Assembly (NCBI GenBank): GCA_020852965.1
Contig: JADYZV010000027.1
Span: forward strand, 49,718-113,717
Reading direction: 5' to 3'
Source of the DNA: Pirellulaceae bacterium
GTDB lineage: Bacteria; Planctomycetota; Planctomycetia; Pirellulales; Pirellulaceae
DNA: 64,000 bases
Shown: positions 8,661 to 16,105 of the stretch, piece by piece
Numbering within the stretch: the stretch's first letter is position 1
How the letters are laid out: each line of letters begins with the position of its first letter
The notes under the pieces: model-generated
Database searches by the model: none
Told to the model about the DNA's origin: nothing
Seen by the model: the letters and a program-made list of their open reading frames with translations, nothing else
Made by a program: the position numbers and the translations under genes

Positions 8661-9707
8661 ATGGCCGCTGGTCCGCTAGTTCAAGTAGGCAACAACAACA
8701 CCTACATCCCACAAAACGATTCTCGGCTGGTCATTGAGTACAGCCGCAACCCCAAGGACTTTTCGCTTCCGAACTATGTTCAGATTCGCAAAATTCCAAA
8801 GCAACGCGGCGTCTACCTCGCCATCGATCCGCGCCAGGCTGGTCGACTTGTCGGCGGTGATTTGAACGACTTTGTTTGGCCTGACGGTCAGCCACGGCCA
8901 CGGACTCGTCAGAACGGGCAAGAGTTCAACTTCCGCAACTACCAGACGGTCCGCCGCAACTTTGGCCAGCCTATCGGCGACATCGCACGACAGGAAGCCG
9001 ATTGGAACGTCGAGGATACGCAGGAAGCCATGCAGGCCCAACAGGCCATGACCGCGCGGACAAAGCTGGTGCAAACGGCCATCAACTTGCAGGCCAACTG
9101 GGACGCAGCCCACTGGAGTAACGTAACCTCCATTCCTGGCGTCACCGGCACTTGGGACGCGGCCTTGTCGACCAACTTGTTCATCAAGAAGTCGCTCAAC
9201 TATGCGGTCAAGCGCGTCAAGAAGAGCACGCTCGGCAAGATCAAGAAGTCTCAGCTTCACTTGGTGATGAATCCCGACACGGCCACGGCCATCGGTGAAA
9301 CGCAAGAGATTCACGATGTGGTCAAGCAATCGGCTGAAGCCTACGGCCTGGTTACTCAGGACGAAGGACGTTGGAGTGAGTACGGATTGCCCAACAAGCT
9401 CTACGGCCTGGAGGTCGTGGTCGAAGATGCGGTCATGGTCACAAGTCCCAAGGGGGCTGCAACCCAAACCGAAGAGTATGTCATGCCCACCGGCGTGGCA
9501 TTCTTGATGGCTCGGGTCGGCGGCCTGGAATCCAAAGGGGGCGGTCCAAGCTTCACTACTGTGACGCTGTTCGCGAAGGAAGAAATGACTGTCCAGCGCA
9601 ACCACGAAGAACGCGATCGCTTCCTGGATGTCGATGTGGTCGATGACGTTGGCGTTGGCATCACGGCCTCCTCGTCAGGTTTCGCATTCCGCGCTTGCCT
9701 GTCGTAA
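8661..9707 (+). CDS. Major capsid protein
   Basis: The 348-residue product has the length and layout of a HK97-fold major head protein. An N-terminal extended arm (about 1-60) is followed by a helical segment rich in Ala/Gln (EAMQAQQAMTARTKLVQTA, about 130-150), which could be the spine helix. The peripheral-domain region contains LYGLEVVVEDAVMV, followed by a C-terminal beta region (PTGVAFLMARVGG, TTVTLFAKEEMTVQRNHEERD) typical of 'native protein in inclusion' strands of capsid proteins. A good ribosome binding site (ccaggagaatatcc) precedes the ATG. Gene order protease/scaffold - decoration - this - gp36 supports the call. Confidence 0.8.
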   Translation: MAAGPLVQVGNNNTYIPQNDSRLVIEYSRNPKDFSLPNYVQIRKIPKQRGVYLAIDPRQAGRLVGGDLNDFVWPDGQPRPRTRQNGQEFNFRNYQTVRRNFGQPIGDIARQEADWNVEDTQEAMQAQQAMTARTKLVQTAINLQANWDAAHWSNVTSIPGVTGTWDAALSTNLFIKKSLNYAVKRVKKSTLGKIKKSQLHLVMNPDTATAIGETQEIHDVVKQSAEAYGLVTQDEGRWSEYGLPNKLYGLEVVVEDAVMVTSPKGAATQTEEYVMPTGVAFLMARVGGLESKGGGPSFTTVTLFAKEEMTVQRNHEERDRFLDVDVVDDVGVGITASSSGFAFRACLS

Positions 9708-9755
9708 GCGGTAGCTGGCTGATTCCTTCGGTTTGAAGAGATATAGGGGTGAACT

Positions 9756-10268
9756 TTGGCAGCTTACGCGACGGGTGACGAGCTTGTCCAGCGCTATGAC
9801 GTCGACCAGCTCGGCGACTTAGCGACGGATGATCGCGAAGAACTCGATCGCGTGGCGGTTCCAACTCATCCAAACATCCTGGCTGCTCTCTTGGACGCAT
9901 CGGGTGAAATCGATGTGTCCCTGCTGAGCGGTGGTAGATACCAGCCGTCACAGTTGACCACGCTGACCGGCAATACGCGGAACCATTTGATTCGCATCAC
10001 GTGTGCTATCGCCATGTCGCTGATGTGCGAGCGCCGACCTGATCGGATCAACCTCGATATGGCTGAAAGCTACCGCAAGACAGCCAAGGGGCATTTGGAA
10101 CAACTCCGGCGCGGCGACAACGTGTTCGGTATTCCTGAAGTGATCGATTCGGGGTCGATCGATGTCGTGACGGTCGAATCAGTTTCGATTGAGAACCTGA
10201 ATTTACTCCCAGCGAGAATGCCACGTTTTTTTCCTGGCACCGAGCAACGCACTCCCAGAGTGAGATAA
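9756..10268 (+). CDS. Head-tail connector, gp36/DUF1320 family
   Basis: The start is TTG at 9756, about 10 bases after 'aggggtg'. The 170-residue product begins with the DUF1320 signature: YATGDELVQRYDVDQLGDLA, then LDASGEIDVSLLSGGRY, and a helical segment with CAIAMSLMCERRPD. This family (Mu gp36-like) forms part of the neck between portal and tail. Its position immediately after the major capsid gene is standard. A C-terminal basic tail of about 25 residues is unlike the core family and may interact with neighbouring connector subunits. Confidence 0.75.
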   Translation: MAAYATGDELVQRYDVDQLGDLATDDREELDRVAVPTHPNILAALLDASGEIDVSLLSGGRYQPSQLTTLTGNTRNHLIRITCAIAMSLMCERRPDRINLDMAESYRKTAKGHLEQLRRGDNVFGIPEVIDSGSIDVVTVESVSIENLNLLPARMPRFFPGTEQRTPRVR

Positions 10269-10278
10269 CTGAAGCCAA

Positions 10279-10851
10279 ATGACGCTTGCCACACCAGCCG
10301 AATACATCCAGGTCTCGGGGAAGGTCGAGATCCTCTGCGCGTTTCCTAGCGCCTACACCGATCTATTCAAGATCGGCGAATCCGAGAACGGAATCGAAGT
10401 TCGTAAGATTCCTGTGGTAGGCGAAGTCGTGGGGGATCGGTATGGAGGTTCAAGTGGACGTCCGATCGAACGTCAGTTCTTTGGCCTGGCTGCAGAGTTC
10501 CAATTGTCGATGAGCCGTTGGGACCCGGCGCAGATCAAGAAGCTGGAAAAGTTTGGCGGTTTGCTCGCCACTGAAGGCGTAGTTCCACTCGCTACCATTG
10601 GCGCTCTTTTGCATCGCGACCATGGCGTGCGGTTCTTACTTTACTGCGTGCGCGATCCGACGCTAAGCTTGAATTTTCCGTGCTGTCAATGGACTCAGCC
10701 GCAGTCGTCGAGTCGACAAACAAAGTACTCCACTTGCTCGTTCAACGTCGTGGCCGAGCGTGCGCCTGAAGGTTACTGGTACGCCGGGGCCGTGGGCACG
10801 GTCTACAACGCAGATACCGAAGGCATTCCTAGCCCGTATGTCCCAAGCTAA
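10279..10851 (+). CDS. Phage structural protein, possible tail tube or connector
   Basis: I do not recognise a family with certainty. The 190-residue protein is beta-rich, lacks signal or membrane segments, and contains RQFFGLAAEFQLSMSRWDPA and a cysteine pair in NFPCCQWTQ. It begins 11 bases after the gp36 stop. In long-tailed phages this position holds tail completion or tail tube proteins, and the size (about 20 kDa) fits. The alternative is a head-closure protein. Confidence refers to it being a real virion gene. Confidence 0.55.
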   Translation: MTLATPAEYIQVSGKVEILCAFPSAYTDLFKIGESENGIEVRKIPVVGEVVGDRYGGSSGRPIERQFFGLAAEFQLSMSRWDPAQIKKLEKFGGLLATEGVVPLATIGALLHRDHGVRFLLYCVRDPTLSLNFPCCQWTQPQSSSRQTKYSTCSFNVVAERAPEGYWYAGAVGTVYNADTEGIPSPYVPS

Positions 10852-10865
10852 GGTGTCGGTGATAA

Positions 10866-11207
10866 ATGAGCGGATCACGTTATTCACGCGAGGTAAAATT
10901 TACCTGGGCAAGTGGTCAAACTCTGTCGGACTCGCAGCCGCTGGGCTTCGGTGCGTTTGGGACCATTCTTGTTCCGACAGGTTCTGCGCTGATTGGCAAG
11001 ACGCTGCAATTTGTAGCAGTGTCCGAAAGCTCGCCAGCGAAGTTTTCGGACACCGATCTGTTGACCACGCCCATCACGCTAGCAGCGGGTGCGAATGCCC
11101 TCACTGAAGCACAACTTCGCGAGGTTGCGGCAGTCGGTCTGTGCAAGCTCAAGGTCAACTCGGCGGCTGGTAGCGATAGTTCGCTGGTCCTTCTCTGGAA
11201 GGCATAG
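10866..11207 (+). CDS. Small phage structural protein, unrecognised
   Basis: A 113-residue beta-type protein (SREVKFTWASGQTLSDSQPL, then a Thr/Ala-rich half ending KVNSAAGSDSSLVLLWKA). It ends 2 bases before the next gene, which starts at ATG 11210, so the two are probably translationally coupled. The regular beta pattern suggests a trimeric fibre part or a virion decoration. No catalytic motif is visible. Confidence 0.5.
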   Translation: MSGSRYSREVKFTWASGQTLSDSQPLGFGAFGTILVPTGSALIGKTLQFVAVSESSPAKFSDTDLLTTPITLAAGANALTEAQLREVAAVGLCKLKVNSAAGSDSSLVLLWKA

Positions 11208-11209
11208 CA

Positions 11210-11920
11210 ATGAGCACGGCACAATCGTACATCCCGGGCGTAGCCGAGCTGGGACGCAAGAATCAAGCAGGCGGATACGTCGGCATTGACGGCAGCGGTG
11301 ACGTGATCGGTACGTTTGCTCAACGGATAGATACGGCCGCAAACATTGCGGGCATCGTGCTCAAGAATGGAGAGCTTGCATTCACGACTGATACGCAAGA
11401 GACGTTTATCGGGGATGGGGTGACGGCGGGTGGAAAGTTTTTATGGCAAAAATGGCAAGCGATAAACAAAATAAACCAATCATGCGAGTCGGTTAGCACA
11501 AGCTCTGAGGGAGCAGCGGGATTGGCAATTCTCACGCTAACAAACGCAGTATATGAGGTAGTGGCATCTGTAGATTTCAGCGGGGACAGCACAAACAGTA
11601 GTAGTTTCGCCCTGGCAATCATATACGACGGACTAGGGCTGCAAGTTACGGCGTTTTCCGCGTCCGCATCATGGCTAGGGTTAGTTGTGGGTGATGGTTT
11701 CCGCACAATCGAGGAAGAAACAATGCTCTCGTCTATGGTCGAGTCGGCGTATTACCAGATAGCACCACAGGTTGCCACGACACGAGCGGGACTTGGTCTC
11801 GTTGTGTCTATGAGGGTGAAAGGGGCTGGAAACTCACAACTGTTCCTTGCCCCTAACGCACTGAATGGAGTAGCGACGATCAAGGCAAATGTCAGTTATT
11901 TGTGGAGGCGAATACTTTGA
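11210..11920 (+). CDS. Tail/head fibre protein with Mtd-like N-terminal motif
   Basis: Residues about 45-75 read GIVLKNGELAFTTDTQETF followed by IGDGVTAGG. This is the 'GELA-x-TTDT-x-x-x-FIGDG' motif seen at the N-terminus of phage receptor-binding proteins such as Mtd and in many tail fibres. The remaining 160 residues are Ser/Ala/Val-rich and beta-like, with a final strand ending in an aromatic/basic tail. Role inferred: attachment fibre or fibre adaptor. It overlaps the next gene by 4 bases (TTGA), indicating coupled translation. Confidence 0.6.
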   Translation: MSTAQSYIPGVAELGRKNQAGGYVGIDGSGDVIGTFAQRIDTAANIAGIVLKNGELAFTTDTQETFIGDGVTAGGKFLWQKWQAINKINQSCESVSTSSEGAAGLAILTLTNAVYEVVASVDFSGDSTNSSSFALAIIYDGLGLQVTAFSASASWLGLVVGDGFRTIEEETMLSSMVESAYYQIAPQVATTRAGLGLVVSMRVKGAGNSQLFLAPNALNGVATIKANVSYLWRRIL

Positions 11921-13089
11921 CCATCACGTTCAAATCTGGCGTAGGACAAACATTCCGGCCCGCAACCGATGCAGATTTTGTGTATCGGCTAACGCCAGTC
12001 GTTGGTTACAACGACTTTAGCGGGTCGTCCATCAGTGTCGTTGTCAAAGACGCAAACATCACTCGCATTACATCAGATTACTCCGACCCGTACTATGACA
12101 TCCAGATACAAGGGGATGCTACAGATGTTACGCTCTCCGTGCTTGACGCCACTGGAGTGCTCGATAGCAACAACCGACTGAGCAGAGTGAGTGATGGAAA
12201 CTGCCGAGTCCAAGGGGATAGCTGGCTCAAGCGATCTATTATCAATTGCGATATGACTCGCATCAACGAGCATACCTACACCACACTGGATGACTACGCC
12301 GCAGGCTCCTTGGCTCGACACATAGTGGACCAAACGACGGCACTGATCAGCAGCCATACCGCCGACGATATGCCGATTTACTCAGTGCAGAATCACACAG
12401 GGGCAACCTACACTCGCAATACCTCGTGTTGGGTTTACCCGCTAAACCTAACGGCTATCAGCCCGTGGAATTCACGCGGCGGCCAAACACGGGGAGGTGT
12501 AGCTATTACTCCACGGCATGTGCTGGTCGCTAAGCATTATCCACTAGCGGTAAGTGATACCGTACGATTTGTCACGGCCGGAAATGTGGTTGTGGATCGA
12601 ACAGTAGATGCAATATACAACGTACCGGAGACAGTCGCGTACAGTAAGGATGTGCAAATTGTTCGACTGGATTCGGACCTGCCGGCTTCGATCACTCCTG
12701 TTAAGTTTTTGCCTGCTAATGCCTACGAGTACCTACCGAGCTGGGATGCTTGGCCGTTACCGCTGATATACACCAATCGGTCTGAGCGGATGGCTTGTGC
12801 TCCGTCGAAAATCTCACACCAGAGTGCTGCGGATTACGTCGCTTCTATAGTCACGACAGAGCCACCCTACGGTGTAATGTACGAGCAGGTAATCGTTGGT
12901 GACTCGGGTAGTCCCGCATTCGTCGTCATCAATGGCACTCCAGTCCTGATTTGTCACTGGACTTTCGCGGGCATGGGTGCAGCCCACCATATGATGTTGA
13001 CTGAGATTGCCGCAGCCCTCACCACACTCGGCGGCGGACACTCACTATCCACAGTCGACCTTTCATCGTTTACGGACTACTCGACGTGA
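11917..13089 (+). CDS. Virion-associated trypsin-like serine protease
   Basis: The 390-residue product ends in a chymotrypsin/trypsin-fold domain. The His block is GVAITPRHVLVAKHY, with His207 matching the TAAHC histidine (His201 is a less likely alternative). The Asp block is YSKDVQIVRLD, with Asp245. The nucleophile block is VIVGDSGSPAF, with Ser330. The spacings of 38 and 85 residues resemble trypsin's 45 and 93. The N-terminal 190 residues are beta-rich and look like a fibre or adhesin part. No signal peptide, so it is probably a virion protein that cuts a surface or envelope protein during entry, or processes tail fibres. I chose TTG at 11917 over the GTG at 11902: GGAGG at 11904-11908 stands 8 bases before it and it overlaps the upstream stop (TTGA). 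The downstream gene overlaps by GTGA. Confidence 0.75.
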   Translation: MTITFKSGVGQTFRPATDADFVYRLTPVVGYNDFSGSSISVVVKDANITRITSDYSDPYYDIQIQGDATDVTLSVLDATGVLDSNNRLSRVSDGNCRVQGDSWLKRSIINCDMTRINEHTYTTLDDYAAGSLARHIVDQTTALISSHTADDMPIYSVQNHTGATYTRNTSCWVYPLNLTAISPWNSRGGQTRGGVAITPRHVLVAKHYPLAVSDTVRFVTAGNVVVDRTVDAIYNVPETVAYSKDVQIVRLDSDLPASITPVKFLPANAYEYLPSWDAWPLPLIYTNRSERMACAPSKISHQSAADYVASIVTTEPPYGVMYEQVIVGDSGSPAFVVINGTPVLICHWTFAGMGAAHHMMLTEIAAALTTLGGGHSLSTVDLSSFTDYST

Positions 13090-13520
13090 TAACGCTCCAA
13101 TTATTCGACTACCCAACAGGCGGTACGCTCAGATTGTATCCTGCCGACATCGCGCCAACGACAGAAAATTGGGCTGAATATAAAGTACCGATGCCGGAGG
13201 GCACTGCCGAGATGGTTGGCGTGTACTCAGGGGCGGTTGATCCATCAGTAAGCGAGAAGTGGGTGGTGTTTCCCAGCGATTCGGCCCCCGGCGGCTACGC
13301 AACTAAATTGGTCGGTGTGCTGTTTGACTTGACGGAATCGCTCGTACACGATTTGCTCGAAGCTGATCCAATTATTGAGCTAGCGGGCGGAGTGCAAGTA
13401 CTCCGCATATACAAGCGAGGAACCAGCACCGAGCTAATTCCCGCCAAATTCGCCAAGCAACCAGGCGGGGCAGCGCTTACTGATCCAACGACACAACGAC
13501 TGGCAGGCTATCGGGAGTAA
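13086..13520 (+). CDS. Phage structural protein, unrecognised
   Basis: A 144-residue protein starting at GTG, overlapping the protease stop by 4 bases. It has a beta-type N-terminus (LQLFDYPTGGTLRLYPADI), an acidic middle and a helical segment LFDLTESLVHDLLEADPIIEL. The C-terminal phrase VLRIYKRGTSTELIPAKFAK is like short tail-fibre or tail-accessory proteins that read 'lrvykrGtt.el'. No membrane segment. The coupling to the protease gene suggests the two are made in equal amounts and may act together. Confidence 0.5.
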   Translation: MITLQLFDYPTGGTLRLYPADIAPTTENWAEYKVPMPEGTAEMVGVYSGAVDPSVSEKWVVFPSDSAPGGYATKLVGVLFDLTESLVHDLLEADPIIELAGGVQVLRIYKRGTSTELIPAKFAKQPGGAALTDPTTQRLAGYRE

Positions 13521-13522
13521 AC

Positions 13523-13897
13523 ATGACGTTTGGCATCGGCATGAATTTCGGACTCGTGGGGACCGTCGAGAATCCATCATCACCCGGTCTATCGGTGGTC
13601 CGTTTTCATGTCCTCGACAATGGAACTCCCGTCGAAGGTGCTATCGTCCACGTCGGACTCGAAGAAAAGAATCCCACTGTCGATGCGGCGCTGGTGTCCC
13701 GAGTCGAGCACGTTGCGCGCACCGATGAAAACGGCATCGTTGACGTAGAAATGATCCAGGCATCGCAGTTTACTCGTGGTGGAGTTTACCGGATAAAGGT
13801 GTCCGACCCAAACGGACGAAGGTTGCACGAGCGCCGCGTTACTGTTCCCGCCGTTGATTCTATGGTAGCAGAGGATTTGCTAGATGCCGATGAGTGA
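13523..13897 (+). CDS. Phage protein with Ig/carboxypeptidase-regulatory-like beta fold
   Basis: The 124-residue sequence contains VRFHVLDNGTPVEGAIVHVG, then RTDENGIVDVEM and YRIKVSDPNGRRLHERRVTV. This order of strands with a 'G-x-V-x-T-D-x-x-G' turn is the pattern of carboxypeptidase-regulatory-like or Ig-like beta sandwiches, which phages often place on tail or capsid surfaces. It starts 2 bases after the previous stop and its end overlaps the next gene by 14 bases. A tail decoration role is inferred from fold type and place. Confidence 0.5.
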   Translation: MTFGIGMNFGLVGTVENPSSPGLSVVRFHVLDNGTPVEGAIVHVGLEEKNPTVDAALVSRVEHVARTDENGIVDVEMIQASQFTRGGVYRIKVSDPNGRRLHERRVTVPAVDSMVAEDLLDADE

Positions 13898-14402
13898 CTT
13901 AGCTCTGTATTCAGTTGCGTTCCTGTTGGTTGTTGCGGCCTTCACCCTGGCAGTGCGTTGGCGAATTATACGAACGACAGCAGCGACACAGAATCGCGGA
14001 CTGTTCCGTTTCAACGATGGCGTCAAGACTCGCGAAGTCGACCCGATTGGCGTATTGATCGCACTCGAAGCGCATCCTAAATTCCGAATGGACCTGGACC
14101 CAAAGCGGGCTCTCCAGGATGGCGACCAAGATGCACTGTTGACCATGGCTGACGCTGTTCGTCAGGCATTCTCGGTTACTCCGTTCACGCAACCAGGCAA
14201 ACCAGGACTGACAGTCTACGAATGCGTGGAGCTGCTTGCCGTATTCATGCTCTATGTCGATTTGCAAAAAAAAAGTTTCAAACCGACGCAGACCTCAGCG
14301 CCATCTACGGAGTCGACATCGACCGATGCAGGCGCACCGACTACGCTCGATACGTCGGACTCTGGCTCAATCGCCGCCGAGCTCTCGCCAAGCACTCTTT
14401 AG
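13884..14402 (+). CDS. Tail assembly chaperone, short (unshifted) product
   Basis: Read without a frameshift the gene gives 172 residues. After a short hydrophobic N-terminal stretch (ALYSVAFLLVVAAFTLAV, about 6-23) comes a compact helical domain, RFNDGVKTREVDPIGVLIAL to VYECVELLAVFMLYVDLQKK, that resembles tail chaperones placed before tape-measure genes. The last 42 residues are Ser/Thr/Asp-rich and disordered. An A-run at codons 128-130 allows a switch to the -1 frame (see the 13884..14527 entry). A membrane-like N-terminus is unusual for a chaperone and leaves some doubt; a start at the second ATG (13890) is possible and does not remove it. Confidence 0.65.
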   Translation: MPMSDLALYSVAFLLVVAAFTLAVRWRIIRTTAATQNRGLFRFNDGVKTREVDPIGVLIALEAHPKFRMDLDPKRALQDGDQDALLTMADAVRQAFSVTPFTQPGKPGLTVYECVELLAVFMLYVDLQKKSFKPTQTSAPSTESTSTDAGAPTTLDTSDSGSIAAELSPSTL

Positions 14403-14527
14403 CGACGCGTGACGGTGTTCGAGCTGCTTTGCTGCCGATCGTCGGTGGCCGCATGCCCGAAGAATGGTATGCGAATATCACCGAAACCGACGATCAAGCT
14501 ATTTTCCTGCAAGACTCTGAAAAGTAG
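13884..14527 (+). CDS. Tail assembly chaperone, long product by -1 ribosomal frameshift
   Basis: Slipping back one base at the A-run near 14,270 joins residues 1-130 of the short product to 84 more in the -1 frame, giving about 214 residues. The added part starts KFQTDADLSAIYGVDIDRC and contains YARYVGLWLNRRRALAKHS, a well-formed sequence unlike the disordered unshifted tail. It ends 12 bases before the tape-measure start. Known long-tailed phages (lambda gpG/gpGT and many others) make two chaperone forms from one gene by this mechanism, always just upstream of the tape measure. The longer form is thought to recruit tail tube protein to the tape measure. The shift itself is inferred. Confidence 0.65.
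14267..14273 (+). promoter_or_regulatory. Slippery heptamer A AAA AAA for -1 frameshifting
   Basis: Nine adenines lie at 14266-14274. In the chaperone frame the codons are CAA AAA AAA AGT. Both lysine tRNAs can re-pair after slipping back one base, giving AAA AAA AAG TTT in the -1 frame. This is a canonical bacterial slippery sequence. I did not identify a clear stimulatory hairpin directly downstream. Confidence 0.7.
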
Positions 14528-14539
14528 GCACTTTCCGCT

Positions 14540-16105
14540 ATGGCTGACTCAAGTTCTGATTTCTTCGAATACGGCCGTGGCTATGCCCTGTACTCCCAAG
14601 GGATGACCGATGTTGGTCGTAAGTTCGCCAAAGACCCAATCACCGGTAAGGAGGTTGACGCACCTGAACCTGAGCTTATTAAAGCAGCCATCGAGCGCGA
14701 TACGTTACTTATCGCCAGAGCAGCCGGGAGCGACTTGACACTCAATGAGTACAAGAATCTTCACGATTCGGTAGCATTCCTTCAGCGTCAGTATCGAGAC
14801 CAGAAAATCACGAATGCGACCTATCAGGAAAAGCTTTGGTCCCTCCCAGGCCGAGCCAAGCGGGAGCGAACAGAAAAGAAGACCACCCACTACACTCCCA
14901 GCCGAGACGCCAAGACGGGAGAGCCAAAAGCAGGAAAGCCTGATGCCGACGTGGCTTCTGTGCCAATCGAGACCATGCGCAAGCTGTCTCCCGAAATTGG
15001 CGACATGCCCAAGACCGACTTCAAAGAGTTCTGGGATTCGGTGGTTGAGCGAGCGGGAGTTGATCCTGCTCAGTATGGTTCGACTTCTGCTGGTTTTGCC
15101 GAGCGTCACGATAGATCAGGACCAAGACCGCCAGGCGATGGAGACGTAGAGCAGCGTTCTGGCGCTCCTCCTGTCCAATTGGGTGCATCGTCTAACGATC
15201 CAAGTCCACCGGCAAGCGGAGGCAAGCGTGGTGGTTGGCTGGATCAACTGCAATCCGGCCTGGATGCTATTGGTATTGTCGAGCCGACACCTTTCGCCGA
15301 TGGGATCAATGCTGGAATCTCAGGCATGAGAGCACTCGCCGATCCTAAGAATGCTGGAAAGCATTTGCGTAACGCTGGTATCTCACTGGTATCGGCATTT
15401 GTCCCCTACGTTGGCGATGCGGCCAAGCTGGCCAAGTATGGCGACAAGATCGATCCGCAGACTAAGGCGGGCCGCATGCTTGCCTCGCTGGGATTGGGCG
15501 GCGGTGGCAGCGACGGAGGCGGAGGATCGGGCGGAGACGGCAGTGGCTCAAGCGGTAGCCGTAGCGACAGTGGCGCTGGTGGGTTGATCGAGGGTGCCTT
15601 GGGTGCTATCGGCAATCTGGCTAGGGCTATGGGTCCGGTTGGATTTGCTGTTGCTGGAGTGGTGCTTGGCCTAAAGGCTTTTGTCACCTGGATGGGAAAG
15701 GTCGACGAGGCAGCCCGCAAGACGATCGAGGGCAATCGACACCTGGCCCAGTACAGCGGTGGATTGGCGGGTTCCTATGCGACTTTGGACAACCAGCGAC
15801 TTCTCAGAGACATCGAACGCGGACAGCAGTTAACAGGTCCGCTAGGCAGGTTGACCGGCGCACAGTCGGCAAACGAAGCAGCACGGCAAGACTTGTTTCT
15901 GCCGTTTCAAAAGCCCGGCGTCGACATGCAGGCATTTTTCGTCAACATCAGCACTTATGCTATTCAGATAATCGATTACCTGGAGCCGATCAGCGAGCTG
16001 CTCCAAGCGTGGTATGGCGAAGAGAAGGACAAGAATCTGGCCACAAGTGCTGCCCAGTACATGGCTCGCGAAGCCAACGAACGCATGGCCAAAAGGAGAC
16101 TGTAA
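14540..16105 (+). CDS. Probable tape-measure protein with pretoxin-like hydrophobic segment
   Basis: The 521-residue protein follows the frameshifted chaperone gene, where tape-measure genes stand. The N-terminal 130 residues are charged and helical; a Pro/Gly/Ser linker follows to about 225. Residues about 230-310 form a segment with FADGINAGISGMRALADP and SLVSAFVPYVGDAAKLAKYG, which is strikingly like the hydrophobic 'P-x-x-GDAAK' region that precedes toxin tips in polymorphic toxins. A Gly/Ser-rich stretch is followed by a strongly hydrophobic helix (AMGPVGFAVAGVVLGLKAFV, about 367-386) and a helical C-terminus. At about 520 residues the tail would be short for a siphovirus. The alternative is a minor tail protein, with no long tape measure in the genome. 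Confidence 0.6.
   Translation: MADSSSDFFEYGRGYALYSQGMTDVGRKFAKDPITGKEVDAPEPELIKAAIERDTLLIARAAGSDLTLNEYKNLHDSVAFLQRQYRDQKITNATYQEKLWSLPGRAKRERTEKKTTHYTPSRDAKTGEPKAGKPDADVASVPIETMRKLSPEIGDMPKTDFKEFWDSVVERAGVDPAQYGSTSAGFAERHDRSGPRPPGDGDVEQRSGAPPVQLGASSNDPSPPASGGKRGGWLDQLQSGLDAIGIVEPTPFADGINAGISGMRALADPKNAGKHLRNAGISLVSAFVPYVGDAAKLAKYGDKIDPQTKAGRMLASLGLGGGGSDGGGGSGGDGSGSSGSRSDSGAGGLIEGALGAIGNLARAMGPVGFAVAGVVLGLKAFVTWMGKVDEAARKTIEGNRHLAQYSGGLAGSYATLDNQRLLRDIERGQQLTGPLGRLTGAQSANEAARQDLFLPFQKPGVDMQAFFVNISTYAIQIIDYLEPISELLQAWYGEEKDKNLATSAAQYMAREANERMAKRRL

Noticed and set aside
8676..9605. 309-residue minus-strand open frame
   Set aside because: It lies fully antisense to the major capsid gene, with no start signal and no domain pattern.
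13884..14402. Holin, because of the hydrophobic N-terminus
   Set aside because: Only one hydrophobic segment, a conserved-looking soluble domain after it, and the position before the tape measure with a slippery site favour the chaperone.
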